Shown here: in pieces, positions 27,973 through 39,529 of the stretch
How positions within the stretch are numbered: the stretch's first letter is position 1
Layout: each line of letters starts with the position of its first letter
Made by a program: the position numbers and the translations under genes
From: Rapana venosa
Taxonomy: Eukaryota > Mollusca > Gastropoda > Neogastropoda > Muricidae
NCBI GenBank assembly: GCA_028751875.1
Contig: CM054135.1
Coordinates: 5,545,891-5,609,890, forward strand
Length of the DNA: 64,000 bases
Direction of reading: 5' to 3'
The notes under the pieces: generated by a model
What the model saw: only the letters and a program-made list of their open reading frames with translations
What the model was told of the DNA's origin: nothing
The model's database searches: none

Positions 27973-28085
27973 CGAAGTGGGATGCACTGGGCCTGACTTG
28001 TCAGGTGCTTTACAGCAGAGCAATGAATTATCATCACATGACAGGTAACATCGAGTTGCTGTCAAACACTAGAAACACAAAGGGA
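27973..28085 (+). repeat. Repeat family D, 3' part
   Basis: GGGCCTGACTTGTCAGGTGC and the CAGCAGAGCAATG region continue the interrupted copy. Confidence 0.65.
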
Positions 28086-28177
28086 GACAAATCCTTAGTG
28101 TCTGCTCTTTCATGCAACAGGGGTAACAAAAAGAAAAGTGAGAGAAATCGCTTTGATTTGTTTTTTTTGTTTTTAAA

Positions 28178-28235
28178 CAAGATATAGCGCTATATAAATT
28201 CCATTTATTATTATCATTATTATTATTATTAAATC
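28178..28235 (+). mobile_element. L2/CR1-like 3' tail
   Basis: ATAGCGCTATATAAATTCCA followed by an ATT-rich repeat. It equals the 3' end of the LINE at 37262-37847 in opposite orientation. Confidence 0.6.
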
Positions 28236-29039
28236 CAAAGTGTCTACTTCGTGATGCAGTAGGGGTATTAGAACAAAACAAAAAGAAAAGGGGGAGGGGG
28301 GGAAGAAGGGGGAATCCAGGATTGTATGTATGTTAGTCCATCGTTTTCGACGATGACCTCCAAAACAGCAGAGGAGGCAGCTGCTGTTTCGGAAATTGGG
28401 CAGAAATTTGATTATAGTGGAGATGCCTTGCCCACAGTACATCCCCACTCCCTCGGCCAAGTGGGCATAAGGACAGTCAGATGTTCTCCAAAGGCCAACC
28501 AGCCCCCAGGGCTGCAGCTTATAAGGACTGTACAAGTCAAGCCTCCTAGTCAGAGTCATAGTCGATCACTAAAGACTAAGCTGTAAAGTGGAATTCCATG
28601 AGTGGGAAAGCCACTGGTCATACAGCCTCTCACTTTGCTGTTGCCCCCAGTGTCAATGGTTTAATCAAGAACTGTGATAAAGCCCAGGATTAGGATGGCT
28701 TGTCACCCACACTAATTTCGAATAAAGTTTTTTTTTTAAATTTGAAGTTTGAATTGATGTGATGTCAATTTCTGGGTGCAATAGGGGTATCAAAGTCTAA
28801 GCAAAAACAAATAACAGAAAACAATATCTGTGCTGCCTTTTGTTGCTGTTGTTGAAACAATAGAAGTATCAGAAAAAAAGCCAAAACCAAAAAAAAAAAA
28901 AAAGGAAAGAGAAATTCCATAGCACCTGTTTCTTGATGCCATAGGGGTGTTTAAAACACATTTAAAAAAAAAGAAAAAAGTGAGAAAAATCCATGGTGTT
29001 CATTTCTTGGTGCAGCAAGGCTACAGATAAAACAAAGAA
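28236..29039. other. Intergenic with one unexplained 86-codon frame
   Basis: A + strand frame at 28326-28586 (starts MYVSPSFSTMTSKTAEEAAA) has balanced composition, but I recognise no domain and no splice context. The rest is A-rich, with a short ATAGGGGTRT motif recurring every 100-180 bases. Confidence 0.3.
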
Positions 29040-29328
29040 TAATATACCCGGTGCCTGTCAGTATAAATAGCTAAGAATTCACTCTTTTCCATCCCTCTTT
29101 GTTTCTGGCTTGTTTCTTTTCTTCCTGTCACCTGCTTGTCTATTGTCTTCTTGGTCCATTCTCCTGCATCTTTTTCAGAAGATAACAATTTTCTCCCACA
29201 TTGAAGTTGGATGTGCTGGGCCTGACTTGTCAGGTGCTTAACAGCAGCGTAACACATTAAATTTTTTGCTCCTGCAGCAGACAACAGTAGTTGCTGTCTA
29301 CACGTTAGATGGCAAAGAAGAAGACATT
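29040..29328 (+). repeat. Repeat family D, full copy
   Basis: Same order of blocks as at 6345, ending GGCAAAGAAGAAGA. Confidence 0.65.
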
Positions 29329-29377
29329 AAAAACTGAGAAAAAAATCCATAGTGACTACTACTTGATCCAGTAAGAT

Positions 29378-29407
29378 GTGTGTGTGTGTGTGTGCGCGCG
29401 CGCGTTT

Positions 29408-29443
<36 letters not shown>

Positions 29444-29452
29444 GCATGTGCC
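29378..29452. repeat. TG/CG alternating purine-pyrimidine tract
   Basis: TG runs joined to CGCGCGCG segments twice. Strictly alternating purine-pyrimidine DNA of this kind is prone to Z-form. Confidence 0.9.
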
Positions 29453-29698
29453 CCTGAAAACTACACCAATAGAAGCCACAGTTGTGTGCATTTCATCATT
29501 GATGATAGATTGAAAAAAAATTGCCCAGAAGACACATAGACCGCCAGTTCTTGAGTGTGGACCCATTGTCCTTGGGGTTAAGAAGATTTGATTAATGAAA
29601 TCAGTCATCAGGTCTCTCCACAGCTCCTGGCAGGATTACAGTCAGAACCAACGAGTCAGTGTGGGAAGAGAGGATCATGAAAGCTGGGTCACAGGATC

Positions 29699-29724
29699 CC
29701 CCCCCCCCCCCCCCCCCCCCCCCC
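29699..29724. repeat. Homopolymer C tract
   Basis: About 26 C, length uncertain. Confidence 0.85.
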
Positions 29725-29984
29725 TCAAGGTCATGTTTAGTGGTGAATCTATGGGGGCAGCATACACGTTGGTGGAGAACCCCTTGAGTTGTTGAAAATA
29801 GTATTATACCTTGGGTCACACATATTAGCCGATGCCTCATGGATGAGGCACACTTGCTCAAGGCAAACAAAGACTTTTTCATATTAACATTTGAAAAGGC
29901 AGATATTTAGGAAAGGTTACACTTTAAATACAAACACTTAGTTAACCCAGTGTTTTATATGGAAGTGGAGGATGGACTCTTAAA

Positions 29985-30345
29985 GCTGCAGATGGAAACT
30001 GAATCAAAAGTGCAGAGATATGGTTCTGCAGAAGACTCCTCAGAATAAGCTGGACCGCACGACAAACAAACCAAAGTATTTTGGAAGAACCGGATTTCTT
30101 AGGTCTGGTTAGGAAAAGGAAGTAGTTTGGAAATACCATGAGACATCAGAGCTGCCGTATATTAAAGACTGTAGCCCAGGGCAAGAAAGAAGACGAGAGA
30201 TGACAAGGATGACCACTGACTTCCTGTATAGAGAACATAGCCAAGTGTATGGAATTGGTAAAGATGAAATCTGATGAGGGATTGAGGACAGAAGGGGATG
30301 GGGACAGTTGACGGGGCATGCATCAGTGGTTACTATCAAAATCTA
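29985..30345 (+). mobile_element. Decayed RTE/BovB-like LINE C-terminal fragment
   Basis: Reading through frameshifts gives WFCRRLLRISWTARQTNQSI and LEEPDFLGLVRKRK, the well-known C-terminal RMLRISWTAR...TN block of endonuclease-reverse transcriptases, followed by recognisable but broken downstream sequence. Confidence 0.65.
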
Positions 30346-30539
30346 AAATAATGTTGTTGACAGATGAACAAGTGTGATGTTGAGCAGCATACAGAGTGCA
30401 GGAGAGAAGGGTGTGAGGTGTGATGATAAACTGATGATGTATGTGTCAAGATTTGGAATTAACATGAATTGTGTGAGCCTCTTGTTTCAGATATTGTGGT
30501 GACCAACTGCAGACAACACGAATCAAAGCCTCATAAGAA

Positions 30540-31020
30540 CAGATGTTTGTTGATGGTTTTTTGTTGTTGTTGCTGCTGGGTTGTTGTTGGGTTTTTTGTG
30601 TGTGTGTTTTTTTTTTTACATCCTTCCATGATTGTGTGATTGTCCCAGGCCAGAGCTTGCATTGTGGATTAGAGTGAGGCAGTAGCTCTTGATGCAATCT
30701 TTACCATTTACAGCCAGCTGTCTGTTCTACTGGCCATATGACTTATTAAGTTTGGTTGTTGTTATTTTTCTTGGTTTTGTTGTTATTCTTGTGGTTATTG
30801 TTGTTTGTTTTTCTGTTTTTTTCTCTTTTTTTCCTCTTTTGTTGTTTTGTTTTTTCTTTCTTTTGTTTGTTTGTTTTGGTTGTGGGATTTTTTTGGGGGT
30901 GGGGTGGGGGTGGAGGGGGTGGTTTTTTAGGGTTTTCTTTTATTTGTTTGTTTGTTGTTGTTGTTGTTGTTGTTGTTTTTTTGTTTTTTTTTGGGGGGGG
31001 GGGGGCGTTGCTGTTGTTTT
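30540..31020. repeat. T/G-rich low-complexity region (TTG repeats, G run)
   Basis: TTG/TTTG repeats and G runs. The Val/Phe/Leu-rich frames here are composition artefacts. Confidence 0.85.
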
Positions 31021-31097
31021 GTTTTGAAAAGGATTATTTCCCTTTGTTTCTACTGTGTGAGAGTATAAGTATTAGATTATTATTAAGATGTATCCCT

Positions 31098-31175
31098 ACG
31101 GGCGGGGACTCGATGTAAAAAAGCACATGGGTGCTTATTCATTATCCTCGAAATAAAAGAATTTGTCATTGTCAT
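31098..31175 (+). mobile_element. SINE family A 3' tail with GTCATT repeats
   Basis: GGGGACTCGATGTAAAAAAG, AAGCACATGGGTGCTT, then CATTATCCTCGAAATAAAAG and a short TTGTCA repeat. Confidence 0.72.
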
Positions 31176-31445
31176 TGTCATTGTCTCTCTCTCCCTCTCT
31201 CTCTTTGTGTTCTCTTACTGGGTGGTCTGCATAGTGTCTGGTCTTCTGTGCTTGCAAGTTTACAGGAGGTCTGTCCGCTTGCCTCAGTTGACACATTAAA
31301 ACTTAAGAGCAGCTCACTTCATCATACAGGTTGCATGCTGGGTATATTGGTGTTGCTGTAACTTGCTGAACGCTGACATTATTTATGGTGCATCACACAT
31401 GCATATTTGATATTCTGTATGTGTATCTATATGAAGGGCATTAAG

Positions 31446-31512
31446 GCACTAGCAGGCCTGCACTTGAAGTTCACCTGGGAGATAGTAAAATAAAATTCAC
31501 CTCGGCATCAGA
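31446..31512 (-). mobile_element. SINE family B fragment
   Basis: CACTAGCAGGCCTGCACTTG and TTCACCTGGGAGAT match the 3' part of the family B copy at 32905-33064. It borders the left edge of the minisatellite. Confidence 0.6.
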
Positions 31513-32905
31513 AATCGTGCCATCCACAATACAACTGTCATGATAAACCCACGTTCACATGCAAAACAAAAGCAATCTCTTATACAAACATCACAATAAA
31601 CCCCACAACTACATAAAATCAAACCCACAACCACATGGATAAATAAAGCCATCTAAAATCGATCATTGTCACAAACTAACCTCTAGATGCGAAATAAAGC
31701 CTTCCAAAATGCAACTGTCATAACAAACCTGCCATGGCCTGTGAAGTGAAGCTATCTAAACTGCCATCTAGTGTTAAATGAAATTGTCTAACATACTACT
31801 GTCGAAATAAACCTGCCATCATTTGTGAAATGAAGTCCAAAATACAATTCATAATAATCCCGCAATCTAAGAAATGAAGTCCAAAATACAACTGTCATAA
31901 TAACCTGCCTTTATGTGTGAAAAAAAACCACGTTCAAAATACAAGTGGTATAACCTTTAATCATATGTGAAATGAAGTCCAAAATGCAACTGTCATAATA
32001 AACTTGCAATCACTTGTGAAATGAAGTCCAAAATACAACTCTTAATAAATCTGCCATCATGTGTGAAGTCGTCCAAAATACAACTGTGGCAATAAACCTG
32101 CCATCACATGTGAAATAAGCCAAATGCAAATGTAATAACCTGCCATCATGTGTGAAATGGGGCCAAACTAAATTGCAACTGTCCTAAAGAACTTTCCATC
32201 ACATGTGAAACGAATTCTAAAATGCAACTGTCCTAATAAACCTGCCATAATGCATGAAGTCATCTAAAATGCAACTGTCCTTATAAACCTGCCATAATGC
32301 ATGAAGTCATCTAAAATGCAACTGTCCTTATAAACCTGCCATAATGTGTGAAATCATCTAAAATGCAACTGTCCTAATAAACCTGCCATAATGTGTGGAG
32401 TCATCTAAAATGCAACTGTCCTAATAAACCTGCCATAATGCGTGAAGTCATCTAAAATGCAACTGTCCTAATAAACCTGCCATAATGTATGAAATCATCT
32501 AAAATGCAACTGTGTTAATAAACCTGCCATAATGTGTGAAATCATCTAAAATGCAACTATCCTAATAAACCTGCCATAATGTGTGGAGTCATCTAAAATG
32601 CAACTGTCCTAATAAACCTGCCATAATGCATGAAGTCATCTAAAATGCAACTATCCTAATAAACCTGCCATAATGCATGAAGTCATCTAAAATGCAACTG
32701 TCCTTATAAACCTGCCATAATGCATGACGTCATCTAAAATGCAACTGTCCTAATAAACCTGCCATAATGCGTGAAGTCTAAAATGCAACTGTTCTAATAA
32801 ACCTACCATAATGTTGAACTTGTCTAATGTGCAACTGTTGTAATAAACCTGCCGTAACCTGTGAAATAAAGTTGTCCAAAATACAACTGTCCCAATAAAC
32901 CTGTC
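31512..32905. repeat. 47-bp minisatellite, AATAAA in most units
   Basis: About 28-30 units of the form ATCTAAAATGCAACTGTCC / TAATAAACCTGCCATAATG / TGTGAAGTC. Units are best preserved at 32215-32830, while the left side is more diverged. Most units carry AATAAA on the + strand. Related sequence resumes at 36327 after the inserted LINE. Confidence 0.93.
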
Positions 32906-33064
32906 ATCAAAACGTACTAGCAGGTCTTCACTGGAAGTTGACCTGGGAGATCATAAAAATCCCCACTCTTAATTCACTAGACACTGCCAAGATTCAAACA
33001 CAAGACTTCAAATAAACATGGGATTAAGTCAAACAGTCTTGACCTCTCAACTGTGATGTCCACC
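32905..33064 (-). mobile_element. SINE family B copy
   Basis: In reverse complement: a TTGAGAGGTCAAGACTGTTT tRNA-like head, CTTAATCCCATG, then GATCTCCCAGGTCAACTTCC and CTGCTAGTACG. It aligns with the + strand copies at 50838 and 52141. Confidence 0.68.
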
Positions 33065-33089
33065 ATAGAGCATCTATATTACAACAGCT

Positions 33090-36000
33090 ATGTTAAACCT
33101 TCAACTCTGCCATTGCCGGTCCCAAGCCGGATGAGAAAGGAGGAGGGTTGGGCGTGGGGCTAGCAACCCCACCCCATAAAAACAAAGTTTGCTACAGAAA
33201 CGCCAACAACAGACCAAGAGACTACTGCCCTGGGAGAGGAAGGGTCCTCGCCAAGAGGATGTATGACGCCATGTGGTGAAAGCCGTGAGTCTACGGAAGC
33301 CACAAGGCCGACCCCCCTTTTATCGACCAGGACCATCAACGTCGGAACATGGAATGTGAGGACCATGTATGAGACGGGAAAAACAACACAAGTAGCAGCA
33401 GAGATGAAAAGCTACAACCTCACATTGCTTGGCATCAGTGAGATCATTGGACACAGTCAGGACAAAGGAGACTGCTCACTGGAGAGATGCTGCTTTATTC
33501 TGGCCACGAAGCAGACAACGCTCCACACACAGAAGGCGTAGCGCTCATGTTGTCAAGACCTGTGCAGCAAGCCCTGATAGGATGGGAAGCACACGGATCA
33601 AGAATCATCGCGGCATCCTTCAAGACTAAGAAGAAGACGATCAGAATGAACATCATCCAGTGTTATGCGAAATATTCATTATCCTCGAAATAAAAGAATT
33701 TGTCATTGTCATTGTCATTGTCTCTCTCGCCAAACATCAATTCTATGACAGACTGCAGAACGTCATTGCCAAGTACCCAGAAAAAGATATAAACATCCTC
33801 ATGGGTGATTTCAATGCCAAGATCGACAAGACAACACGGTATGCGAGGAAGTGATGGGAAGACACGGATTAGGAGAGATGAATGAGAATGGCGAGAGATT
33901 TGCAGACTTCTGTGCTATCAACAATCTGGTAATCTGGCAGCATTTTCCCCCACAGAAGGTACATAACCCCCGGGGTTTATCACCAAATCAGTGACTGAAA
34001 AACCAGATCGACCATATCTGCATGGCCAAGAAATTCAGGAGATCTCTTCAGGATGTAAGGGTGAAAAGAGGAGCAGACGTTGCATCTGACCACCACCTTT
34101 TGGTAGCCAGGCTGAAGCTAAAGCTGAAGAAGAGCTGGAAAGTAACAACAAAGAGGCAGAAGTACAACACCAGCCTGCTGAAAGACCCAAAGATAAATGA
34201 AGAATTCAAGCTGTCCCTCACCAACAAGTACCAAGTACTACAAGAACTGCTTGAAGAAGAGACTGACATCGAGAGCCAGTGGAAGAAAGTGAAAGAGACA
34301 CTGACGTCAACTTGTCAGGAAGTAGTGGGCCCCAAGAGACACCAACAAAAAGGAATGGATATCGGCAGTTCACAATGGGCAAGATTGAAAAGAGAAAGCA
34401 GAAGAAAGCAGCAGTAAACAACAGCCGGACAAGAGCAGCAAAGGGGCAAGGCACAAGCAGACTCACAGAAGCCAACAGAGAAGTCAAGAGGAGCGCAAAA
34501 ACCCGACAAAGCGCAAGTACATCGACAGCCTGGCAGAGGAAGCCGAGGAAGCAGCCGCCAGAAAACAACATGAAGCTGCTGTATGATACCCCTAAGAAAC
34601 TCTCAGGAAGTACAGCAGGCCTGAGCGACCAGTCAAAGACAAGAAAGGAAACACCATCCTGGGAACAGAGGGGCAACTGAACAGATGGGCAGAGCACTTT
34701 GAGGAACTCCTGAACAGATCCGCCCCTTCAAACCCCCCGGACATCGACCCTGCTGATAGAGACCTAGACATCAACTGTGAGCAACCAACCAGGGAGGAGA
34801 TCAGGAAAGCCATCAAAATGCTGAGAAATGGCAAGGCAGCAGGACCGGACAACATCCCAGCAGAAGCACTAAAGGGCAGACCTGGAGACCACGGTAGAGA
34901 TGCTGTACCCTCTTTTTGGGAAGATTTGGGAAGAAGAGGAAGTACCATCAACTGGAAGGAGGGCTACCTCATCAAGCTACCCAAGAAAGGAGACCTCAGC
35001 AACTGTGCCAACTATAGAGGGATAATGCTTCTGTCGGTGCCAGGAAAAGTCTTTAACAGGATCCTCCTCAAAGAATGAAAAATGCATTTGGGACCCCTCT
35101 CCTCCGAGACCAGCAGGCAGGCTTCCGCCAGAACAGATCATGCGTAGATAAGATTGCCACCTTGCGCATCATCGTTGAGCAATCTTTAGAGTGGAACTCA
35201 TCTTTATACATTAACTTTGTTGATTATGAGAAAGCATTTGACAGTGTGGACCACAACCCCCTCTGGAATTGCTTCGCCACCATGGAGTGCCAACCAAACT
35301 GGTAAACTTGATCAAGAACTCCTATGAAAAAATGACCTCCCGGGTGGTCCATGGAGGACAACTCACAAACAGCTTGAGGGTGAAGCCCGGAGTCAGACAA
35401 GGCTGTCTCCTGTCACCTTTCCTCTTCCTCCTGGCGATCGATTGGACCATGAAGACTTCAACGGCATACAGAAGAAATGAAATCCCGTGGGCACTGTGGG
35501 ACCAGCTGGATGATCTCGACCTTGCAGAGACCTGGGCCCTGCTTTCCCACAGCCGCCCAACAGATGCGGACAAGACTTACAAAACTAGCAGCCACCTCAT
35601 TACAAGTTGGTCTCAAGAAACCATGAAGGCAAAACCAAGATTTTCAAGATCAACGCAGTGAGAGGACCCAGTCACATAATGGGAAGAGCTGGAAGAAGTG
35701 GAGACATTCACGTACCTGGGTAGCATCATTAACATGCAGGGCGGCACAGACGCAGACGTCAGAGCAAGAATTGGCAAGGCGAGGGGCAGCCTATTGCAGC
35801 TGAAAACATCTGGAGCTCCAAGGTGGTGTCGACCCGCACAAAGATCAGGCTGTTCAACTCCAACGTCAAGTCAGTCCTACTATATGGAGCAGAGGGCATG
35901 GAGGACAACAAAGACCACCATCAAGAAAGTGCAGACCTTCATCAACAGCTGCCTGAGACGAATCCTCCAGATCCACTGGCCCGACACCATCAGCAACGCA

Positions 36001-36326
36001 GACCTGTGGCAACGTACCAACCCGCTGCCAGCCGAAAATGAAAAACCGGCGCAGGAGAAGGGGATGGATTTGGGCACACCCTGAGAAAGCCAGCCAGCAA
36101 CATCACAAGGCAGGCACTATCATGGAACCCCCAGGGAAAACGAAAAAGAGGAAGGCCAAGAAACACCTGGCGACGCGACCTTGAGGCAGAAACCAGAAAG
36201 ATGGGATATACCTGGAGACAGCTGGAGAGAATAGCCCAGGACAGAGGACTCTGGCGGACTGTTGTCGGCGGCCTATGCTCCAGGGGGAGTGATGGGCCTA
36301 AGTAAGTAAGTAATGTTAAACCTTCA
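33090..36326 (+). mobile_element. RTE-like non-LTR retrotransposon (LINE), nearly full length, dead
   Basis: Bounded by a 14-bp target-site duplication ATGTTAAACCTTCA at 33090-33103 and 36313-36326, with the element at 33104-36312 and a GTAA repeat tail. Order of fragments: 5' leader with GCCATTGCCGGTCCCAAGCC; endonuclease start INVGTWNVRTMYETGKT (about 33330) and INILMGDFNAKID (about 33790); reverse transcriptase with LPKKGDLSNCANYRGI (about 34980), QAGFRQNRSCVDKI and NFVDYEKAFDSVDH (about 35110-35250), VKPGVRQGCLLSPFLF (about 35380); C-terminal FTYLGSIINMQGGTDADVRA (about 35700). Frameshifts and stops interrupt it throughout, and the catalytic Asp-Asp motif (about 35520) is disrupted. It lies inside the minisatellite. 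Confidence 0.92.
33669..33728 (+). mobile_element. SINE family A tail nested in the LINE
   Basis: ATTCATTATCCTCGAAATAA followed by GTCATT repeats interrupts the endonuclease frame between CYA and HQFYDRLQNVIAKYPEKD. The hairpin and the rest of the SINE are missing. Confidence 0.75.
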
Positions 36327-37052
36327 CCACATGTGAAACAAACCCATAATAAAATGAACTGTTACATTAAACCTAACTCTACATATGAAAAATTGCCACA
36401 GAACTGTCGAAATAAATTCACCTCCATGCCTGAGATAAAGCCATCCAAAATACAGCCTTCCTGATAAACCCACAACTTCAAGTGAAATAAAGGCATCCTT
36501 AAAAAAAAAGCTATTGTAGTGAACCCCTTTCCAGTATTAAAATAAAGCCACTCATAGTATTACCCTCCATACTGGAAAAAAACCTACTCAATCACACTTC
36601 ATAACACCCCACCCAGGCCCCACCCAATCCCCACCCCTGCGAGATAAAGCTACCCATAGTATTGCACTTCATTACGCCCTGCAGTAGTAAAATAAAGCCA
36701 ACCATAGTATTACACATCATTACACCCCCACCCTCCATTCTGGAAGACAGCCACTCAAAGTATCACACTTTATTACATCCCACCCCACTCCATTCCCACC
36801 CATGTTGAAATAAAGACAGCACAGTATCACACTTCATCCCCACCCCCAAAAATAAAGCCACCTGTAATGTTACACTTTATTATATCCCCCCCCCTTCTCT
36901 CTGTGCTGAAAATAAAGCCACCCATAGTATTTACACTTCACTACACCCCCACCCCCAGTGCCAAAAAAAAGCCATCCATAGTATCACATCTTATTACAAC
37001 CCCAGTGCTGAAATAAAGCCACCCATAGTTTTGCACTTCATTACCTCCCAGT
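36327..37052. repeat. Minisatellite, right continuation
   Basis: AATAAAGCCACCCATAGTAT, TTACACTTCATTACA and CCCCACCC units repeat with a period near 60. The AATAAAGCCATCC segments are shared with the left array. Confidence 0.8.
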
Positions 37053-37252
37053 GCTGAAATAATAATGATAATAATAATAATAATAATGCATGGAATTTAT
37101 ATAGCACCATATCTTGCAAAAAACAAACCAAAGGGCTTTCATTCATCACACTCATTCACATGCAGCATTTACAATTAATAGATTTTTTTAAAAACAAATC
37201 AAATGTTTACACAAAGCATGCACCCACGGCACATACCCAAAACCCCCAAATA

Positions 37253-37283
<31 letters not shown>

Positions 37284-37847
37284 TAAAAAAGAAGAAGAAG
37301 AATGTATGGGTTTATATAGCGCTGAATCTTTAAATCAACAAATCAAAACGCTCAGATGGTTATACACTTGGCTGGTGATGGGGTTTGGGCTGTTAAGGGC
37401 AGGGACAAAAATGAGATGGAACAAGAGGGAGAATCTTAGGTTTGAAAAAAAATGTGTCTTGAGGCCAGATTTAAAAGCGTCATAAGAAGGCGTTTGGCAA
37501 GGGAGAGAGGGAGGTCATTTCAGAAGGATGGACCAGAAACAGAGAAAGAGTGACCGCCAATGGTGGTCTGGTATTCTTAAGCACAAGGTATCTGCAGCAG
37601 AGCAGAGAGAATGAGAAGGTGTGTACAGGTGAAGACATTCACAGAGGTAGGAAGGTGCTGTCTTGTGGAGGCATTTGTAACAGAGGGTACTGATCTTATA
37701 GGTTACTCTCTGTGGCACAGGAAACCAGTGGAGAGATTGCAAGAGAGGAGTAATGTGCTCAGATTTTTTTTCTTTCTGAGGACTAGTTGAGATGCAGAGT
37801 TTTGAATCGTTGAAGGGAGTGGATAGATCATGCTGAAATAAAACCAC
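37052..37847 (-). mobile_element. L2/CR1-like LINE 3' ends
   Basis: A minus frame at 37847-37515 encodes ITPLLQSLHWFPVPQRVTYK, STLCYKCLHKTAPSYL and RSLFLCFWS, the characteristic C-terminus of CR1/L2-type LINEs. The 3' end is AGCGCTATATAAACCCAT followed by an ATT/AAG repeat. A second shorter tail lies at 37063-37140. TGCTGAAATAA at 37052-37062 and 37831-37841 may be a target-site duplication, but the same motif belongs to the surrounding minisatellite. Confidence 0.78.
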
Positions 37848-38804
37848 CCATAGTATTACTCTTCACTGCATCCCCTTCCCGAAATATATTACACTTTATT
37901 ACTCTTGTTCCTTTCTCACAGAAATTGCAGTGTTTTTCCCCCCCATTTTAGCAATGCTCAAAATACTTTGGCTATCAGTATTAATTTTTTTTAGTATCCA
38001 AAATTCAGTTACCATTGAATAGTACTGCGTTCCTTCTTTTGATGTAAAATTGTAAGATGCAGGTACACGTTCATATCCCCATTCAGCTCTGATTATCATT
38101 TCTCTGATTTCTGTGAAAAGTGTCTTTCCTTTTCTTTCTTTTAGTTGAAAAGAAAAGAAAGTGGAGTATTGCCTCAAACAACTGGAAGACATCCCATTAA
38201 AAAATCGCCCAGGCTTGAACAATTCAATGATCGTTTATTCTGCTATTCATGCCAGGTTTTACTTACGTAAAAACTTGGCATCTGTCTTACTTTGTCATAC
38301 AGGGACCTCTTTTTCAGTGAGAAACCCCCCCAAACATATCTTTATATTTACAGATCTCCAAAATAAACAGAAGCAAACATACATATCTACACATCCATAT
38401 GATATTACCTAAATGTATGGATACCCACACATTACACCCCCCCTCTAATTATACCCCTCCTTCCTCCCTTATTCCCAGAAAAAATTGTATAGTGAGCAAG
38501 CTGGCCTCAATCTTTCAGGAAGTGCACCATGTGGCTGGTCATGATCAAGGGAGAATACCTCTACTCATCTAAAAGTAATAGTTGTTTCCCTTACACCATT
38601 CTCTCGAAAGAGAGAAAAAAAATCGCATAAAAAAATAAAGCAATTAAAGCACTACTTCTGACTGAACCTTACAATGCTAGTGTACTTCTAAAATGTGGTG
38701 TTAAGGACTAGGACTATGTATGTCGGGGTTGTTTTGTTTTAAATCATTAAAGGACTAGCTGGAATATGTATGTACACGTCAGTCAGGGTTAATAAATCAT
38801 CAAT
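37848..38804. other. Intergenic, mostly unrecognised
   Basis: The first 50 bases are minisatellite remnant (CACCCATAGTATTACTCTTC). Beyond that no domain or repeat family is recognised. Confidence 0.4.
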
Positions 38805-39280
38805 ATACTTTGTTACACCAAGCTGAAGCTATACCAGAACTGTGTTGTATCTACGCTCCTGTACGGTTCTGAGTGCTGGAGGATGACGGAAGCAGATCTT
38901 ACCAAACTTCGATCCTTTCACACCATATGCCTTCGAAGAATTGTCCGGATCTATTGGCCTGAGAAGATCTCCAATGAAGACCTACTACGGAGATGCAGGC
39001 GGGAAGACATGGGAACCATCATCACCAGACGACGGGGGAAGTGGATTGGGCACATCCTCTGAAGAGACCCACAGTTAATCACAAGAACAGCATTGCACTG
39101 GACCCCAGAAGGATGGAGAAAGAAAGGAAGACCAAAAGCAACGGGGAGGAGGACTGTAGAAAGTGAGATGAAGGCTTGGGGATCAGTGACTAGGTTGGCC
39201 CAAGATAGACAGGAGTGGAAGCGCTTTGTTGCTGCCCTACACACCACTGGGTGTAATGGTTAATGATGATGATACTTTGT
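38805..39280 (+). mobile_element. 5'-truncated RTE-like LINE 3' end
   Basis: A frame from 38814 encodes CVVSTLLYGSECWRMTEADL, ICLRRIVRIYWPEKISNEDL, KWIGHIL, KGRPKATGRRT and EWKRFVAALHTTG with one in-frame stop. Target-site duplication ATACTTTGT at 38805-38813 and 39272-39280; the tail is an ATG repeat. Confidence 0.82.
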
Positions 39281-39422
39281 CCAGGTGGGGACTGGTAAGG
39301 CCTCATAGGGTCTTTCACCTGAGTCTGTGATCACACCTGAGAAAGGGAGGGCAGGGGGAGAGGTAACATCCTACATGGTCTTCCACTCAACTTGGTGTAT
39401 GTGTAGTATGTTAGAGTGAAAA

Positions 39423-39423
39423 T

Positions 39424-39502
<79 letters not shown>
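39423..39502. repeat. CA microsatellite
   Basis: About 80 bases of CA with one break. Confidence 0.95.
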
Positions 39503-39503
<1 letters not shown>

Positions 39504-39529
39504 TATATCACTATAATGACAAACCATCA

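Noticed and set aside
30689..31118. Val/Phe/Leu-rich frames of more than 110 codons
   Set aside because: Direct translation of TTG/TTTG/GGG repeats; composition artefact.
31512..32905. Regular array that could be mistaken for CRISPR
   Set aside because: Units abut with no unique spacers and the genome is animal; it is a minisatellite.
34218..34697. 159-codon minus-strand Leu/Phe-rich frame
   Set aside because: Antisense of the LINE coding region.
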